Assembly (NCBI RefSeq): GCF_000738675.1
Contig: NZ_JPUX01000001.1
Span: 3,100,001-3,164,000, forward strand
DNA length: 64,000 bases
Source: Serratia nematodiphila DZ0503SBS1
Lineage (GTDB): Bacteria; Pseudomonadota; Gammaproteobacteria; Enterobacterales; Enterobacteriaceae
Direction: 5' to 3'
The translations under genes were made by a program, and so were the position numbers. The notes under the pieces were generated by a model. It was not told where the DNA came from. It searched no databases and worked only from the letters and a program-made list of their open reading frames with translations. This document shows, in pieces, positions 56,759 to 64,000 of this stretch. Each line of letters begins with the position of its first letter. The stretch's first letter is position 1.

Positions 56759-57061
56759 TTAATTCAACGTTGAACTTTCGTTATTGATAAGATTATTCCG
56801 GCTATTGAGGTTAATGACATTCGGATTATTTATGATGAGCCCACCGGCAGCGGAAGATGTGCCGGCGCTTTGCATGCTTATGCATCCGTTGTGCAGGGCA
56901 GAGACGTTGCCGCCGACCCGTGCGCCGTTCTCGCCCGCGCCGTTTGGCGGCAGGCCGGAAAGCCGATGATGAATGGGCTTTCCGGCGGTAAATGGTCGGA
57001 GGAGCGATGAATAAATTGGCCCCCGTTCATCGATATTCAAATGTTGCATATCACATTCCAT
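56759..57061 (-). CDS. Doubtful Asn-rich open frame
   Basis: Up to 100 residues from ATG 57061 (or 96 from ATG 57049). The C-terminal third is unusual: GGLIINNPNVINLNSRNNLINNE, a repeat-like Asn/Ile stretch. The ribosome site is weak. The surrounding gap 56675-57355 holds no other gene or clear RNA that I can see. It may be a real lineage-specific gene or a chance frame. Confidence 0.3.
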   Translation of the reverse strand: MECDMQHLNIDERGPIYSSLLRPFTAGKPIHHRLSGLPPNGAGENGARVGGNVSALHNGCISMQSAGTSSAAGGLIINNPNVINLNSRNNLINNESSTLN

Positions 57062-57355
57062 AAAGATTCAAATTTTTTAACGCTATAAGCGGCAAAAAAG
57101 CGGAAATGATGAGACGCAAAGGCGTCAATACGATGAAAGTTTTGTTAAAACTCCAGCAGAATGCGGGGTCTGGCGCAGTGATTTTGGCAAGCAGAAAATA
57201 GCCGATGCTTCAACATCTTTTGGCCTATTTAAGCAAATGTTGCGCTCGACCGTTTCAAATATGTGCGACATGTCGTTCAGTGATTAAAAATGGCTTGCCA
57301 TCGCATACAGAGTATGTGATAACGCATCTGGGTAAAACGAGGTACAGTTCTGTAT

Positions 57356-57472
57356 ATGTGTGGCATTTTCAGTAAAGAAGTTCTGAGTAAAGACGTTAGC
57401 GTTGAATACCGCTTCTCTGCCGATCCTTATCTTAGTGCCTCAAGCAGTAACGACTCTAGTTTGTCTATGTAA
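57356..57472 (+). CDS. yobF: YobF small protein, upstream of cspC
   Basis: A 38-residue protein beginning [20 protein letters not shown] and ending [10 protein letters not shown], matching E. coli YobF (47 residues) over its N-terminal half, with a shorter C-terminus. It is stress-induced in E. coli and co-transcribed with cspC, which begins 41 bases downstream here. Too short for standard gene finders. Confidence 0.88.
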   Translation: MCGIFSKEVLSKDVSVEYRFSADPYLSASSSNDSSLSM

Positions 57473-57513
57473 CGCCCTCGGGCGGTTTAAACAATCCAAA
57501 GGAAATACTCAAG

Positions 57514-57723
57514 ATGGCAAAGATCAAAGGTCAAGTTAAGTGGTTCAACGAGTCTAAAGGTTTCGGTTTCATCACCCCGGCTGACGGCAGCAAAGACGTG
57601 TTCGTACACTTCTCTGCAATCCAGGGTAACGGCTTCAAAACCCTGGCTGAAGGCCAGAACGTTGAGTTCGAAATCCAAGATGGCCAGAAAGGCCCATCTG
57701 CAGTAAACGTTACTGCTATCTAA
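57514..57723 (+). CDS. cspC: Cold-shock-domain RNA-binding protein
   Basis: A 69-residue OB-fold RNA chaperone with RNP1 KGFGFITP and RNP2 VFVHFSAIQ. The sequence is nearly identical to remembered E. coli CspC ([15 protein letters not shown] at the start, [13 protein letters not shown] at the end) and clearly closer to it than to CspE. AAGGA precedes the ATG. In an operon with yobF and followed by a strong terminator. Confidence 0.94.
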   Translation: MAKIKGQVKWFNESKGFGFITPADGSKDVFVHFSAIQGNGFKTLAEGQNVEFEIQDGQKGPSAVNVTAI

Positions 57724-57739
57724 TCAGCGTCAGCTGTAC

Positions 57740-57767
57740 AAAAAGCCCGCCTTCGCGCGGGCTTTTT
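57740..57767. terminator. Bidirectional terminator of cspC
   Basis: AAAAAGCCCGC / CTTCGC / GCGGGCTTTTT: A-run and T-run on the two sides let it work for cspC and for the convergent laccase-domain gene. Confidence 0.92.
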
Positions 57768-57777
57768 CGTTTCCGTG

Positions 57778-58494
57778 TCATCCGGTGGCGATGATGATGC
57801 CGGCGTACTGGTTGCGGTCTTTGATCCCCGGATGCGTCGGATCCTGCGCGCGCCGGTGGCTGTTGCGGCGATGGCTGGTGTATTTGAAGCGCTGCGGCCG
57901 CTGTGGGTCGACGTCCGGCGTGCAGATGGTGCAACTGCCGGCGCGGTCAACGGCGGCGAAGCCGAGCGCCGCCAGCTTGTATTCGGCAATTGCGGCCAAA
58001 TCGAGATGCCGGTAATGCGGGCTGATCAGCGTGGCGGGCAGCGGCAGGCGCTGTTTAAAACTCTCCACCAGCGCTTCATCGACTTCGTAGCAGCACGGGC
58101 CGGCGGCAGGGCCGATGGAGACGACCCAATCGGCGGTGTCGCCGTCCTGGCGAATGCGTGCTGCCATCTGTTCCAGAATGCCGTCCAGCAGCCCGCGCCA
58201 GCCGGCGTGCACCGCAGCGATGGCGCTGCCGTCACGGCGGCTGAACAGCACCGGCAAACAGTCCGCCGTCAGTACGCTGAGCAGAATGCCGGGCTGGCGA
58301 GTATAGAAACCATCGGCCTCGCCGCATGCCTGCGCCGGCTGCAGCACATCGACGATGCGGGTGCCGTGCACCTGTTTTTTTTCCGGCAGCGTGGCGCTGT
58401 AGGGCAGCAGATGCCCGGGCAGCAGCGCGAGTTTGCTGCCGAAGCCGTGCTGAATGTGGGGCACCGCATCGAGCAGCGCGGAACGATCGCTCAT
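57778..58494 (-). CDS. Laccase-domain protein (YfiH/PgeF family)
   Basis: A 238-residue cytoplasmic protein. Metal/active-site motifs: KKQVHGTRIVDV, LTADCLPVLF, AAVHAGWRGLLDGIL, IGPAAGPCCYEVD and CTICTPD, giving the Cys and His residues of the YfiH fold. E. coli YfiH (PgeF) hydrolyses mis-incorporated residues in peptidoglycan precursors. The true pgeF usually sits near rluD and clpB, so this is probably a paralogue of unknown substrate. Convergent with cspC; no good Shine-Dalgarno sequence is obvious. Confidence 0.82.
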   Translation of the reverse strand: MSDRSALLDAVPHIQHGFGSKLALLPGHLLPYSATLPEKKQVHGTRIVDVLQPAQACGEADGFYTRQPGILLSVLTADCLPVLFSRRDGSAIAAVHAGWRGLLDGILEQMAARIRQDGDTADWVVSIGPAAGPCCYEVDEALVESFKQRLPLPATLISPHYRHLDLAAIAEYKLAALGFAAVDRAGSCTICTPDVDPQRPQRFKYTSHRRNSHRRAQDPTHPGIKDRNQYAGIIIATG

Positions 58495-58655
58495 AAGTTA
58501 TGTTCACCTGCATGAGAAAACAGACTCTCAGTGTAGCCAGCTTTTTCCCCGCTTGGCCAGGTGTTGTTGGCGACGAAAGCGAGCGGGGATGCGCCTTGCA
58601 TCAAGCCGACGCCTTCTTTAGACTAGCCGCGCCCTGTCTTTCTGGAAGCCCATTC

Positions 58656-59474
58656 ATGTCTTATCAATGCCCCCTGTGTCATCAACCGCTGCATTTTTCC
58701 TCACAACACTGGCGTTGTGACGGCAATCATCAGTTCGATCAAGCCAAAGAAGGTTACGTGAATCTGCTGCCGGTGCAGCACAAACGATCGAAGCAGCCGG
58801 GAGACAGCGTAGAAATGATGCAGGCACGGCGCGCGTTTCTCGCCGGCGGATATTATCAGCCGTTGCAGGCGCAGGTGGCCGAATGGCTGGATTCGGCGCT
58901 GGCGGCCGATGCAGGCGCGTTATTGGACATAGGCTGCGGGGAAGGGTATTACACCGCCGCCGTGGCCACACGGCTGGCTCAGGAGCGCAATATGGCGGTC
59001 TATGGGCTGGACGTCGCCAAGGTGGCGATCCGTTATGGCGCCAAACGTTATCCGGCGGTCTCGTTCTGCGTTGCCTCCAGTCACCGTTTGCCGTTCGCCG
59101 ACGGGGCGTTGGACGCGGTCTTGCGCATTTATGCGCCTTGCAAGGCGGAGGAGCTGGCGCGGGTAGTGAAGCCGGGCGGCGTGGTGCTGACGGTTTCGCC
59201 GGGCCCGCGTCATCTGTACCAGCTGAAAGAGCAGGTGTACCAGCAGGTGCAGCTGCATGCCGAACAGGATGAACAGTTCGCCGGTTTCGACTGTCAGCGC
59301 AAAGAGGCGCTGGCCTATACGATGACCCTACCGGGCGCGCAGGCCGCCAATCTGCTGCAGATGACCCCGTTCGCCTGGCGCGCTACGCCGGAGGTGCAAC
59401 AGCGGTTGGCCGAGGGCGGCGAGTTTGTGTGCGAGACGGATTTCGTGTTGGCGTTGTACCGACGTCGCGCTTAA
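58656..59474 (+). CDS. rlmA: 23S rRNA (guanine-745-N1)-methyltransferase
   Basis: RlmA(I), 272 residues, methylates G745 of 23S rRNA. An N-terminal zinc finger ([11 protein letters not shown] ... [10 protein letters not shown]) is followed by a SAM-binding domain with [12 protein letters not shown] and [19 protein letters not shown]. The ATG at 58656 has GGAAG upstream and places the zinc finger at the very N-terminus, as in the family. In E. coli it lies between mntP and cspC, as here. Its terminator is shared with mntP. Confidence 0.95.
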   Translation: MSYQCPLCHQPLHFSSQHWRCDGNHQFDQAKEGYVNLLPVQHKRSKQPGDSVEMMQARRAFLAGGYYQPLQAQVAEWLDSALAADAGALLDIGCGEGYYTAAVATRLAQERNMAVYGLDVAKVAIRYGAKRYPAVSFCVASSHRLPFADGALDAVLRIYAPCKAEELARVVKPGGVVLTVSPGPRHLYQLKEQVYQQVQLHAEQDEQFAGFDCQRKEALAYTMTLPGAQAANLLQMTPFAWRATPEVQQRLAEGGEFVCETDFVLALYRRRA

Positions 59475-59494
59475 GGGGTCTTGAACTCAGAAAC

Positions 59495-59522
59495 AAAAAA
59501 ACCTGCCGCGGCAGGTTTTTTT
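59495..59522. terminator. Bidirectional terminator between rlmA and mntP
   Basis: A perfect palindrome: A-run, CCTGCCGCGGCAGG, T-run. It ends both convergent genes. Confidence 0.92.
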
Positions 59523-59536
59523 GCAGTTCGGTCGCC

Positions 59537-60106
59537 TCAGGCCAGGTAGCCGAGGTGCTCCAGCAGGATGTTGACGCCGATGCCGATCAACACCACGCCG
59601 CCGAGGATTTCGGCGCGTTTGCCCAGCAGCGGGCCGATAAAGCGGCCGATCATCATGCCCAACGTTGCCATGATCATGGTGGCGCAGCCGATGGCCATTG
59701 CGGTGTGCACGATGTTCACCTGCAGGAAGGCCAGACCGACGCCGATCGCCATGGCGTCCAGGCTGGTCGCGATAGCGGTGGCCACCAATATCCAGAAGCC
59801 GTGGCGTTTGACCTTCTCTTCTTCGTCGGGCCTGTTGCGCACCCCTTCGACAATCATGCGCATGCCGAGAATGAACAGCAGCGAGAAGGCGACCCAGTGA
59901 TCCCATTCCATGATGTATTGGCTGGCGAACAGGCCGATGGCCCAACCGATGAGCGGGGTGATTGCTTCGACCACGCCGAAGATCAGACCGGTGCGGATCG
60001 CTTCGCGAAAGCGCGGCTGATGCAGACTGGCGCCTTTGCCGATAGAAGCGGCGAATGCATCCATGGACATGCCGAAAGCGAGAATAAGCGTTGCTGAAAG
60101 GTTCAT
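59537..60106 (-). CDS. mntP: Manganese exporter MntP
   Basis: A 189-residue inner-membrane protein with six helices and two DUF204-type repeats. Conserved acidic sites are [17 protein letters not shown] in repeat 1 and [15 protein letters not shown] in repeat 2. It exports Mn2+ to limit toxicity. The ATG at 60106 is where the mature family start lies. The leader upstream carries a yybP-ykoY-type riboswitch, so manganese very likely controls it. Confidence 0.95.
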   Translation of the reverse strand: MNLSATLILAFGMSMDAFAASIGKGASLHQPRFREAIRTGLIFGVVEAITPLIGWAIGLFASQYIMEWDHWVAFSLLFILGMRMIVEGVRNRPDEEEKVKRHGFWILVATAIATSLDAMAIGVGLAFLQVNIVHTAMAIGCATMIMATLGMMIGRFIGPLLGKRAEILGGVVLIGIGVNILLEHLGYLA

Positions 60107-60124
60107 GTGAAATAGCCTCGGCCG

Positions 60125-60295
60125 GGTGGCTCCATATACACGTAACCCACCCCCAACCAAACGACGGAGTTACGTGTCTATGGTCTCGCCAACCTTACCT
60201 GGCTGCCCGCACCACGTTTCATACGACGAAACGAGTATGTTGATACGGGCGTTTCTGGCGCTTTATTCTCCAGAAACCGGCTACTCCCCAATGAC
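60125..60295 (-). ncRNA. yybP-ykoY manganese riboswitch in the mntP leader
   Basis: Reading the minus strand from about 60295: TTGGGGAGTAGCC, a stem GGTTTCTGG ... CCAGAAACG, a variable stem, then GGCGAGACCATAGACACG near 60185-60165. These are the hallmark 5' and 3' segments of the Mn2+-sensing yybP-ykoY aptamer, also present ahead of E. coli mntP. Downstream, ACACGTAACTC (about 60178-60168) can pair with GGGTTACGTGT (about 60147-60137) as a possible expression platform. Exact limits are estimates. Confidence 0.85.
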
Positions 60296-60301
60296 GGCGC
60301 A

Positions 60302-60331
60302 ACCATACCATATTATTTCCGCTACCGACAA
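60302..60331 (-). promoter_or_regulatory. Candidate mntP promoter
   Basis: On the minus strand TTGTCG (60331-60326), 18 bases, TATGGT (60307-60302). Transcription would start just before the riboswitch, which supports the assignment. The gap 60332-60519 shows no other clear feature. Confidence 0.45.
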
Positions 60332-60519
60332 CTTTATTCTGGCGCGATTTTTGTTCTTAATTGAGACTCGTTTTCATTAATCTGAGTTCATGTGGGAATA
60401 TAATGTAGACGTGGGTAAAAATGTTGCAGAAATAATAGTCGGAAATGAAATGGCGCTGCTGATTAATTACCCACAGACAGCGCAAGGTTTGAGCGAGAAT
60501 GAAATTAATTTCCCTTTAT

Positions 60520-60978
60520 TTATTGATTATCAACGAAAAAATTGTATATCTTCTCCAGGTCATCCAATTGCGTCACCTGAACTAACAGCCGGCGCTGCTC
60601 CAGGTCGATGGCCAGAATGCCGTCCTCCGATAAATTCATGGCTTTAATGCGGTTATATTCGACAAAAACATTGGCGAAGAAAAAACCGTGCGCTTTAAAC
60701 ACCATTTTGGGCGAGCGGATATAAGCAATATAGATGGCGAGCAGCGCCAAAGAAATAAGCAGATAAGTGGTTAATGGCGCGCCGTTGGCGGTGACGTTAC
60801 GGTAAATCAGAATGGCGATCAGGCCGACGAAAATCAGGCTGTCGAGGCGGTTGCGGCGTTTGAGCGGCACTTTGAGCCGCGTTTTGCCTTTCAGCAGATC
60901 CATGCCGAATTCGTCGTACAGCGAATACAGCAACAGCAGGGCGATAAACAGCATCAGTACGGCGTCGGTCAGTGACAT
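60520..60978 (-). CDS. yobD: YobD family membrane protein (DUF986)
   Basis: A 152-residue protein, same length as E. coli YobD. Helices near residues 5-20 ([15 protein letters not shown]), 45-60 and 70-90; then conserved [39 protein letters not shown] and [10 protein letters not shown]. Located after manZ, as in E. coli. The ATG at 60978 follows AGAG. Function unknown. Confidence 0.93.
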   Translation of the reverse strand: MSLTDAVLMLFIALLLLYSLYDEFGMDLLKGKTRLKVPLKRRNRLDSLIFVGLIAILIYRNVTANGAPLTTYLLISLALLAIYIAYIRSPKMVFKAHGFFFANVFVEYNRIKAMNLSEDGILAIDLEQRRLLVQVTQLDDLEKIYNFFVDNQ

Positions 60979-60994
60979 CTCTTGCTCCACACAT

Positions 60995-61019
60995 AAAAAA
61001 GCCGGGGGTTGCCCCCGGC
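60995..61019 (-). terminator. Terminator after manZ
   Basis: On the minus strand GCCGGGGG / CAA / CCCCCGGC followed by TTTTTT. It separates manXYZ from yobD. Confidence 0.88.
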
Positions 61020-61031
61020 CGTTTCGAACGA

Positions 61032-61874
61032 TTACAGGCCCAGCAGGCCAATCCAATAGCCAAAGATACCGATGACGAAGAAGCCTATGATGATCCACAG
61101 TGCGTTGACTTTCTTGCGCAGCAGCCACATACAGGCGAAGGTCAACAGCAGCGGCACCAGGCCCGGCATCAGCTGGTCGAGGATGGTCTGCACCGTGGTG
61201 ACGTTGGTATGCCCGGTCTGGTCGGTGATCTTGGACACCACCAGCGGGATATTCACGTGCGTCCACTTGTTGACCAACGCGCCCATGACAAACAGGCCGA
61301 GAATGGACGCTCCTTCCGTCAGTTTCTGCAGGAAGCCGCCGCCCATGTCGTTGACGATATCCACCCCTTTACGGTAACCGTAGGCCACGCCGTAATAGCG
61401 GGTCAGCAGGCGCACCAGGTTGAACAGCACGAAGAACAGGATCGGTCCGAGCAGGCTGCCGCTCATGGCGATGCCCGCCCCAAGCGCGGCGAATACCGGC
61501 CGCACGGTGCCCCAGAAGATCGGGTCACCGACGCCCGCCAGCGGCCCCATCAAACCAACCTTGATGCCGTTGATTGCGGCGTCGTCGATCGGTGCGCCGT
61601 TGGCGCGTTGCTCTTCCATCGCCATGGTCACGCCGAGCACCGGTGCCGCCACGTAAGGGTGAGTGTTGAAGAACTCCAGGTGACGCTTGATCGCCTGTTT
61701 GCGGTCGTCATTGTTTTCCGGATACAGGCGACGGATCACCGGCACCATCGAGAAGCAAAAACCCAGCGCCTGCATGCGTTCGAAGTTCCATGAACCCTGG
61801 AACAGGTTCGAGCGCAGGAATACGCCGCGAATATCGGCCGGCGTGAGTTTCTTTTGAGCAGTTGTATCAACCAT
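61032..61874 (-). CDS. manZ: Mannose PTS permease subunit IID
   Basis: A 280-residue membrane subunit of the mannose/glucose/glucosamine phosphotransferase system. Signature segments: [29 protein letters not shown] near the start, [21 protein letters not shown] in the middle, and a hydrophobic C-terminus ending IGLLGL. The start MVDTT at 61874 follows AGGTGA. Almost the same as remembered E. coli ManZ. Confidence 0.96.
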   Translation of the reverse strand: MVDTTAQKKLTPADIRGVFLRSNLFQGSWNFERMQALGFCFSMVPVIRRLYPENNDDRKQAIKRHLEFFNTHPYVAAPVLGVTMAMEEQRANGAPIDDAAINGIKVGLMGPLAGVGDPIFWGTVRPVFAALGAGIAMSGSLLGPILFFVLFNLVRLLTRYYGVAYGYRKGVDIVNDMGGGFLQKLTEGASILGLFVMGALVNKWTHVNIPLVVSKITDQTGHTNVTTVQTILDQLMPGLVPLLLTFACMWLLRKKVNALWIIIGFFVIGIFGYWIGLLGL

Positions 61875-61889
61875 TTCTCTCACCTATTC

Positions 61890-62690
61890 CTAGTCGAGTT
61901 CGTTATCGAGATCGTTCGCGTTAGCCGGGCTGGCCTGGACAACCTGAGACTTGTTGTATTTCGGGCTGAGCTGGATATACAGCACGGCCATCACCACGCC
62001 GATGACGCCGAGCGCCACCAGGTTGAAGTTGGTGAAGGCGGCGGTAACGAAACCGAGATAGAAGAACGGCATCAGGTAGCCGGCGCGCATCATGTTAATC
62101 ACCATCGCGTAACCGACCACCACGATCATGCCGCCGGCGATGTTCAGGCCGCTGGTGACCACTTCCGGGATCGAGTTGAGCAGGGCGTGCACCCCGGCGG
62201 TGCCCACCGAGATGGCGACGATGACCGCCGGGATGGCGATACGCATTGCCTGCAGCAGCAGGGCGCCGACATGGATCCAGCTGATGGCGCGCAGGCTGCC
62301 GCGCTCCGCCGCGCTGTCCGCTGCGTGCTGGAAGGCCACGGTGAGGGTTCGCACGATGATGGTTAATACCTGGCCGGCCGCCGCCAGCGGAATGGCCAGG
62401 GCGATACCGGCGCCGACGCTTTGCCCGCCGGCGATGACCAGGATGGTCGAGATGATGGACGCCAGGGCGGCATCCGGCGCGACCGCCGCGCCGATATTCA
62501 TCCAGCCGAGGGCGATCATTTCCAGCGTACCGCCGATGATGATGCCGGTTTTCATATCGCCGAGAATGAAGCCGATCAGGGTACAGGCGACCAGCGGACG
62601 GTGGAACTGGAACTCGTCGAGGACGGAACCCATCCCGGCGATACAGGCAACGATAAATATCAGCACAATCTGAAGAGTGGTGATCTCCAT
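61890..62690 (-). CDS. manY: Mannose PTS permease subunit IIC
   Basis: A 266-residue membrane subunit with several helices: begins EITTLQIVLIFIVACIAGMGSVLDEFQFHRPL, then ACTLIGFILGDMKTGIIIGGTLEMIALGWMNIG. With ManZ it forms the sugar channel. The ATG at 62690 lies after GGAGAAG. It is 15 bases from manZ. Confidence 0.96.
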   Translation of the reverse strand: MEITTLQIVLIFIVACIAGMGSVLDEFQFHRPLVACTLIGFILGDMKTGIIIGGTLEMIALGWMNIGAAVAPDAALASIISTILVIAGGQSVGAGIALAIPLAAAGQVLTIIVRTLTVAFQHAADSAAERGSLRAISWIHVGALLLQAMRIAIPAVIVAISVGTAGVHALLNSIPEVVTSGLNIAGGMIVVVGYAMVINMMRAGYLMPFFYLGFVTAAFTNFNLVALGVIGVVMAVLYIQLSPKYNKSQVVQASPANANDLDNELD

Positions 62691-62746
62691 TGCACTTCTC
62701 CTATGACCAAAAAAGCTCTGAGTAAAATAATCAGCGGCTGGCGCCA

Positions 62747-63706
62747 CTAATTGAGTTTGTTAATCAGGTCCATCATTTTTAGCCGGCTGTCGGACGAGAC
62801 CTTACGCACCTCCAGCTCGATACCGCGATCGTTCAGTTTCTTAAACGCTTCGATATCTTTTTCATCGACGGAAACGGCGTTGTTCACCTGGGTTTTTCCC
62901 TGGCGGAATGCCATGCCGCCGATATTGACGGATTGAATATCCACGCCGCCTTCCACCAGCCGCCAGACGTCGGTCGGGTTGGTAAACAGCAGCATCACGC
63001 GGTCGTTGGCGTATTTGGGGTTGTTCCAGACGCGGATGGCCTTCGCCACGTCCACCACGTGGGCGGTGACGCCCGGCGGGGCAACCTGAGTCAGCAGGGT
63101 TTTGCGTACATGATCGGCGGCGACTTCATCGCTGACGACGATAATGCGGCTGACGTTGGTCTCTTTGGTCCAGCGGGTGGCGACCTGGCCGTGAATCAAG
63201 CGGTCATCGATGCGCGCCAGGCCGATTTTCATGTGGTCGTTCGGCCCCAGCGGCGCCTGAGGGGCAGCGGCTTTGGCGACGGGCGCCACGGGTTTTGCGG
63301 GTTCTTCCTGCGGTTTTTTCAGCGCTTTCACGCCTTCTCGGCCGGTTTCCAACGCCAGCGCCACCAGTTCATCGAAAGCGGGGTTGTCGTCCCGCGCCAT
63401 GAAGGTTTCCACCAGCATCGGGATGTTGACCCCGGTGACGACCTCATAGTTTTCTTTGTCGACCGCAATGCGGCTGGCGGCGTTGAACGGGCTGCCGCCC
63501 CAGGTATCCACCAGGAACAGCACACCGCCGCTGGTATCCAATCCACTGATTTTTTCGTTGTACTTGACGATTAACGTTTCGGCATTCTCACCGGGAACGA
63601 AGTCTATAAAGGCGACGTTGTCCTGCTCGCCCAATAGCATCTCCGCCGTTTTCAGCAGTTGTTCCGCTGCAGCCCCGTGTGTGCCGATGATAATAGCTAT
63701 TGCCAC
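62747..63706 (-). CDS. manX: Mannose PTS cytoplasmic subunit IIAB
   Basis: A 319-residue two-domain phosphocarrier. IIA domain with the phospho-His in IIIGTHGAAAEQLL; an Ala/Pro linker near residues 130-155 (KPQEEPAKPVAPVAKAAAP); IIB domain with the second phospho-His in LARIDDRLIHGQVATRW. It takes phosphate from HPr and passes it to the sugar. First gene of manXYZ, preceded by GAGG. Confidence 0.96.
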   Translation of the reverse strand: MAIAIIIGTHGAAAEQLLKTAEMLLGEQDNVAFIDFVPGENAETLIVKYNEKISGLDTSGGVLFLVDTWGGSPFNAASRIAVDKENYEVVTGVNIPMLVETFMARDDNPAFDELVALALETGREGVKALKKPQEEPAKPVAPVAKAAAPQAPLGPNDHMKIGLARIDDRLIHGQVATRWTKETNVSRIIVVSDEVAADHVRKTLLTQVAPPGVTAHVVDVAKAIRVWNNPKYANDRVMLLFTNPTDVWRLVEGGVDIQSVNIGGMAFRQGKTQVNNAVSVDEKDIEAFKKLNDRGIELEVRKVSSDSRLKMMDLINKLN

Positions 63707-63850
63707 TCGCTACCTCCTCGTTGAACTCCAGGCGCGGTTTGTGTCGTTTCTCCGCGCCGTCTTGGCAGTCACTTCCGCGGTTCAGATACATTATGGTAGA
63801 AAAAAAGAAACGCACGCCTAACATTTCTCACGCAGTATCAAATGCCTGTG

Positions 63851-63897
63851 CGTGATATTTCACGAACGCGAGATTTATTTTAGTGAGTGAAAAAATA
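63851..63897 (-). promoter_or_regulatory. Palindromes in the manXYZ upstream region
   Basis: CGTGATATTTCACG (63851-63864) is a near-perfect palindrome, but its GTGA-N4-TCAC spacing is 2 bases too short for a standard CRP site. TTATTTT-N9-AAAAATA (63875-63897) resembles operators of the ROK repressors Mlc/NagC. E. coli manXYZ is repressed by Mlc, so this is plausible. The rest of 63707-64000 shows no gene. Confidence 0.35.
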
Positions 63898-64000
63898 TTT
63901 TTTGTGACGCTGCTCCGCTATTGAATGCTCGGAGAAATCTTAGCTGTCGCAGACGATATGGCGTGGCGTCACCCTAAACCGCCGTTGAAAAAGCCGCTTT

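Noticed and set aside
60390..60647. 85-codon plus-strand frame near mntP
   Set aside because: It overlaps the 3' end of yobD on the opposite strand and has no motif or good ribosome site.
63851..63864. CRP site before manXYZ
   Set aside because: GTGA and TCAC are 4 bases apart, while CRP needs 6; kept only as an unassigned palindrome.

Overview
The window looks like a chromosomal segment of a high-GC member of the Enterobacterales, most likely Serratia (S. marcescens group). Many proteins are close relatives of Escherichia coli proteins (NarGHJI, AstCADBE, ManXYZ, MntP, RlmA, CspC, YobF, MgrB, YebO, YobH, YobD, Kbp), and the right end keeps the E. coli neighbourhood manXYZ-yobD-mntP-rlmA-cspC-yobF ... 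yebO-mgrB-yobH, with extra genes interposed. The genus is inferred from gene content and remembered relatives, not from a search. No tRNA, rRNA, CRISPR array, insertion sequence or phage integrase was seen.

Layout. (1) 1-10763: the 3' part of a Wzx/Wzy-type exopolysaccharide or capsule cluster, all on the plus strand: Wza export channel (cut by the window edge), Wzc tyrosine kinase, Wzx-like flippase, TupA-like ATP-grasp protein, Wzy-like polymerase, three glycosyltransferases and a secreted glycoside-hydrolase-like protein. (2) 10764-11218: a gap with four perfect stem-loops, then a consensus FNR box ahead of narGHJI (11219-17920), the membrane nitrate reductase. (3) 18194-26197: an eight-gene, overlapping-stop/start operon encoding a ketosynthase III, an NAD-dependent reductase/epimerase, a metallo-beta-lactamase-fold hydrolase, a PaaK/F390-synthetase-like adenylating enzyme, a PAP2 phosphatase, a sterol-desaturase-family hydroxylase and two tandem fatty-acid desaturases. 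It reads as an undescribed lipid or hydrocarbon pathway and is the most interesting part of the window. A small ribbon-helix-helix protein plus membrane-protein pair follows. (4) 26801-30941: a cyanide-insensitive bd-type oxidase operon (cioAB plus a DUF2474 small subunit) divergent from a MocR/GntR-aminotransferase regulator. (5) 31096-37662: a complete peptide-type ABC importer and a convergent HSL-type esterase.

(6) 37663-44488: the arginine succinyltransferase operon astCADBE, with a readable control region (two NtrC-like sites, two ArgR-type palindromes and a sigma-54 promoter). astB carries a one-base frameshift in a G run. (7) 44489-46212: an OmpC/OmpF-type porin with NtrC-like palindromes far upstream. 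(8) 46222-53546: many small conserved or membrane proteins (YmgB-like, YebW-like, Kbp, pirin, DUF1304, a MarA/SoxS-like regulator, YccJ, YecF-like, YobH, MgrB, YebO) and a FosA-type fosfomycin resistance enzyme. (9) 53722-58494: an aromatic amino acid permease, an MBL-fold hydrolase, yobF-cspC and a laccase-domain protein. (10) 58656-63706: rlmA, mntP with a yybP-ykoY-type manganese riboswitch, yobD and the mannose PTS operon manXYZ.

Gene starts were set from ribosome-binding sites and overlaps. Long antisense open frames, common in this GC-rich DNA, were ignored.
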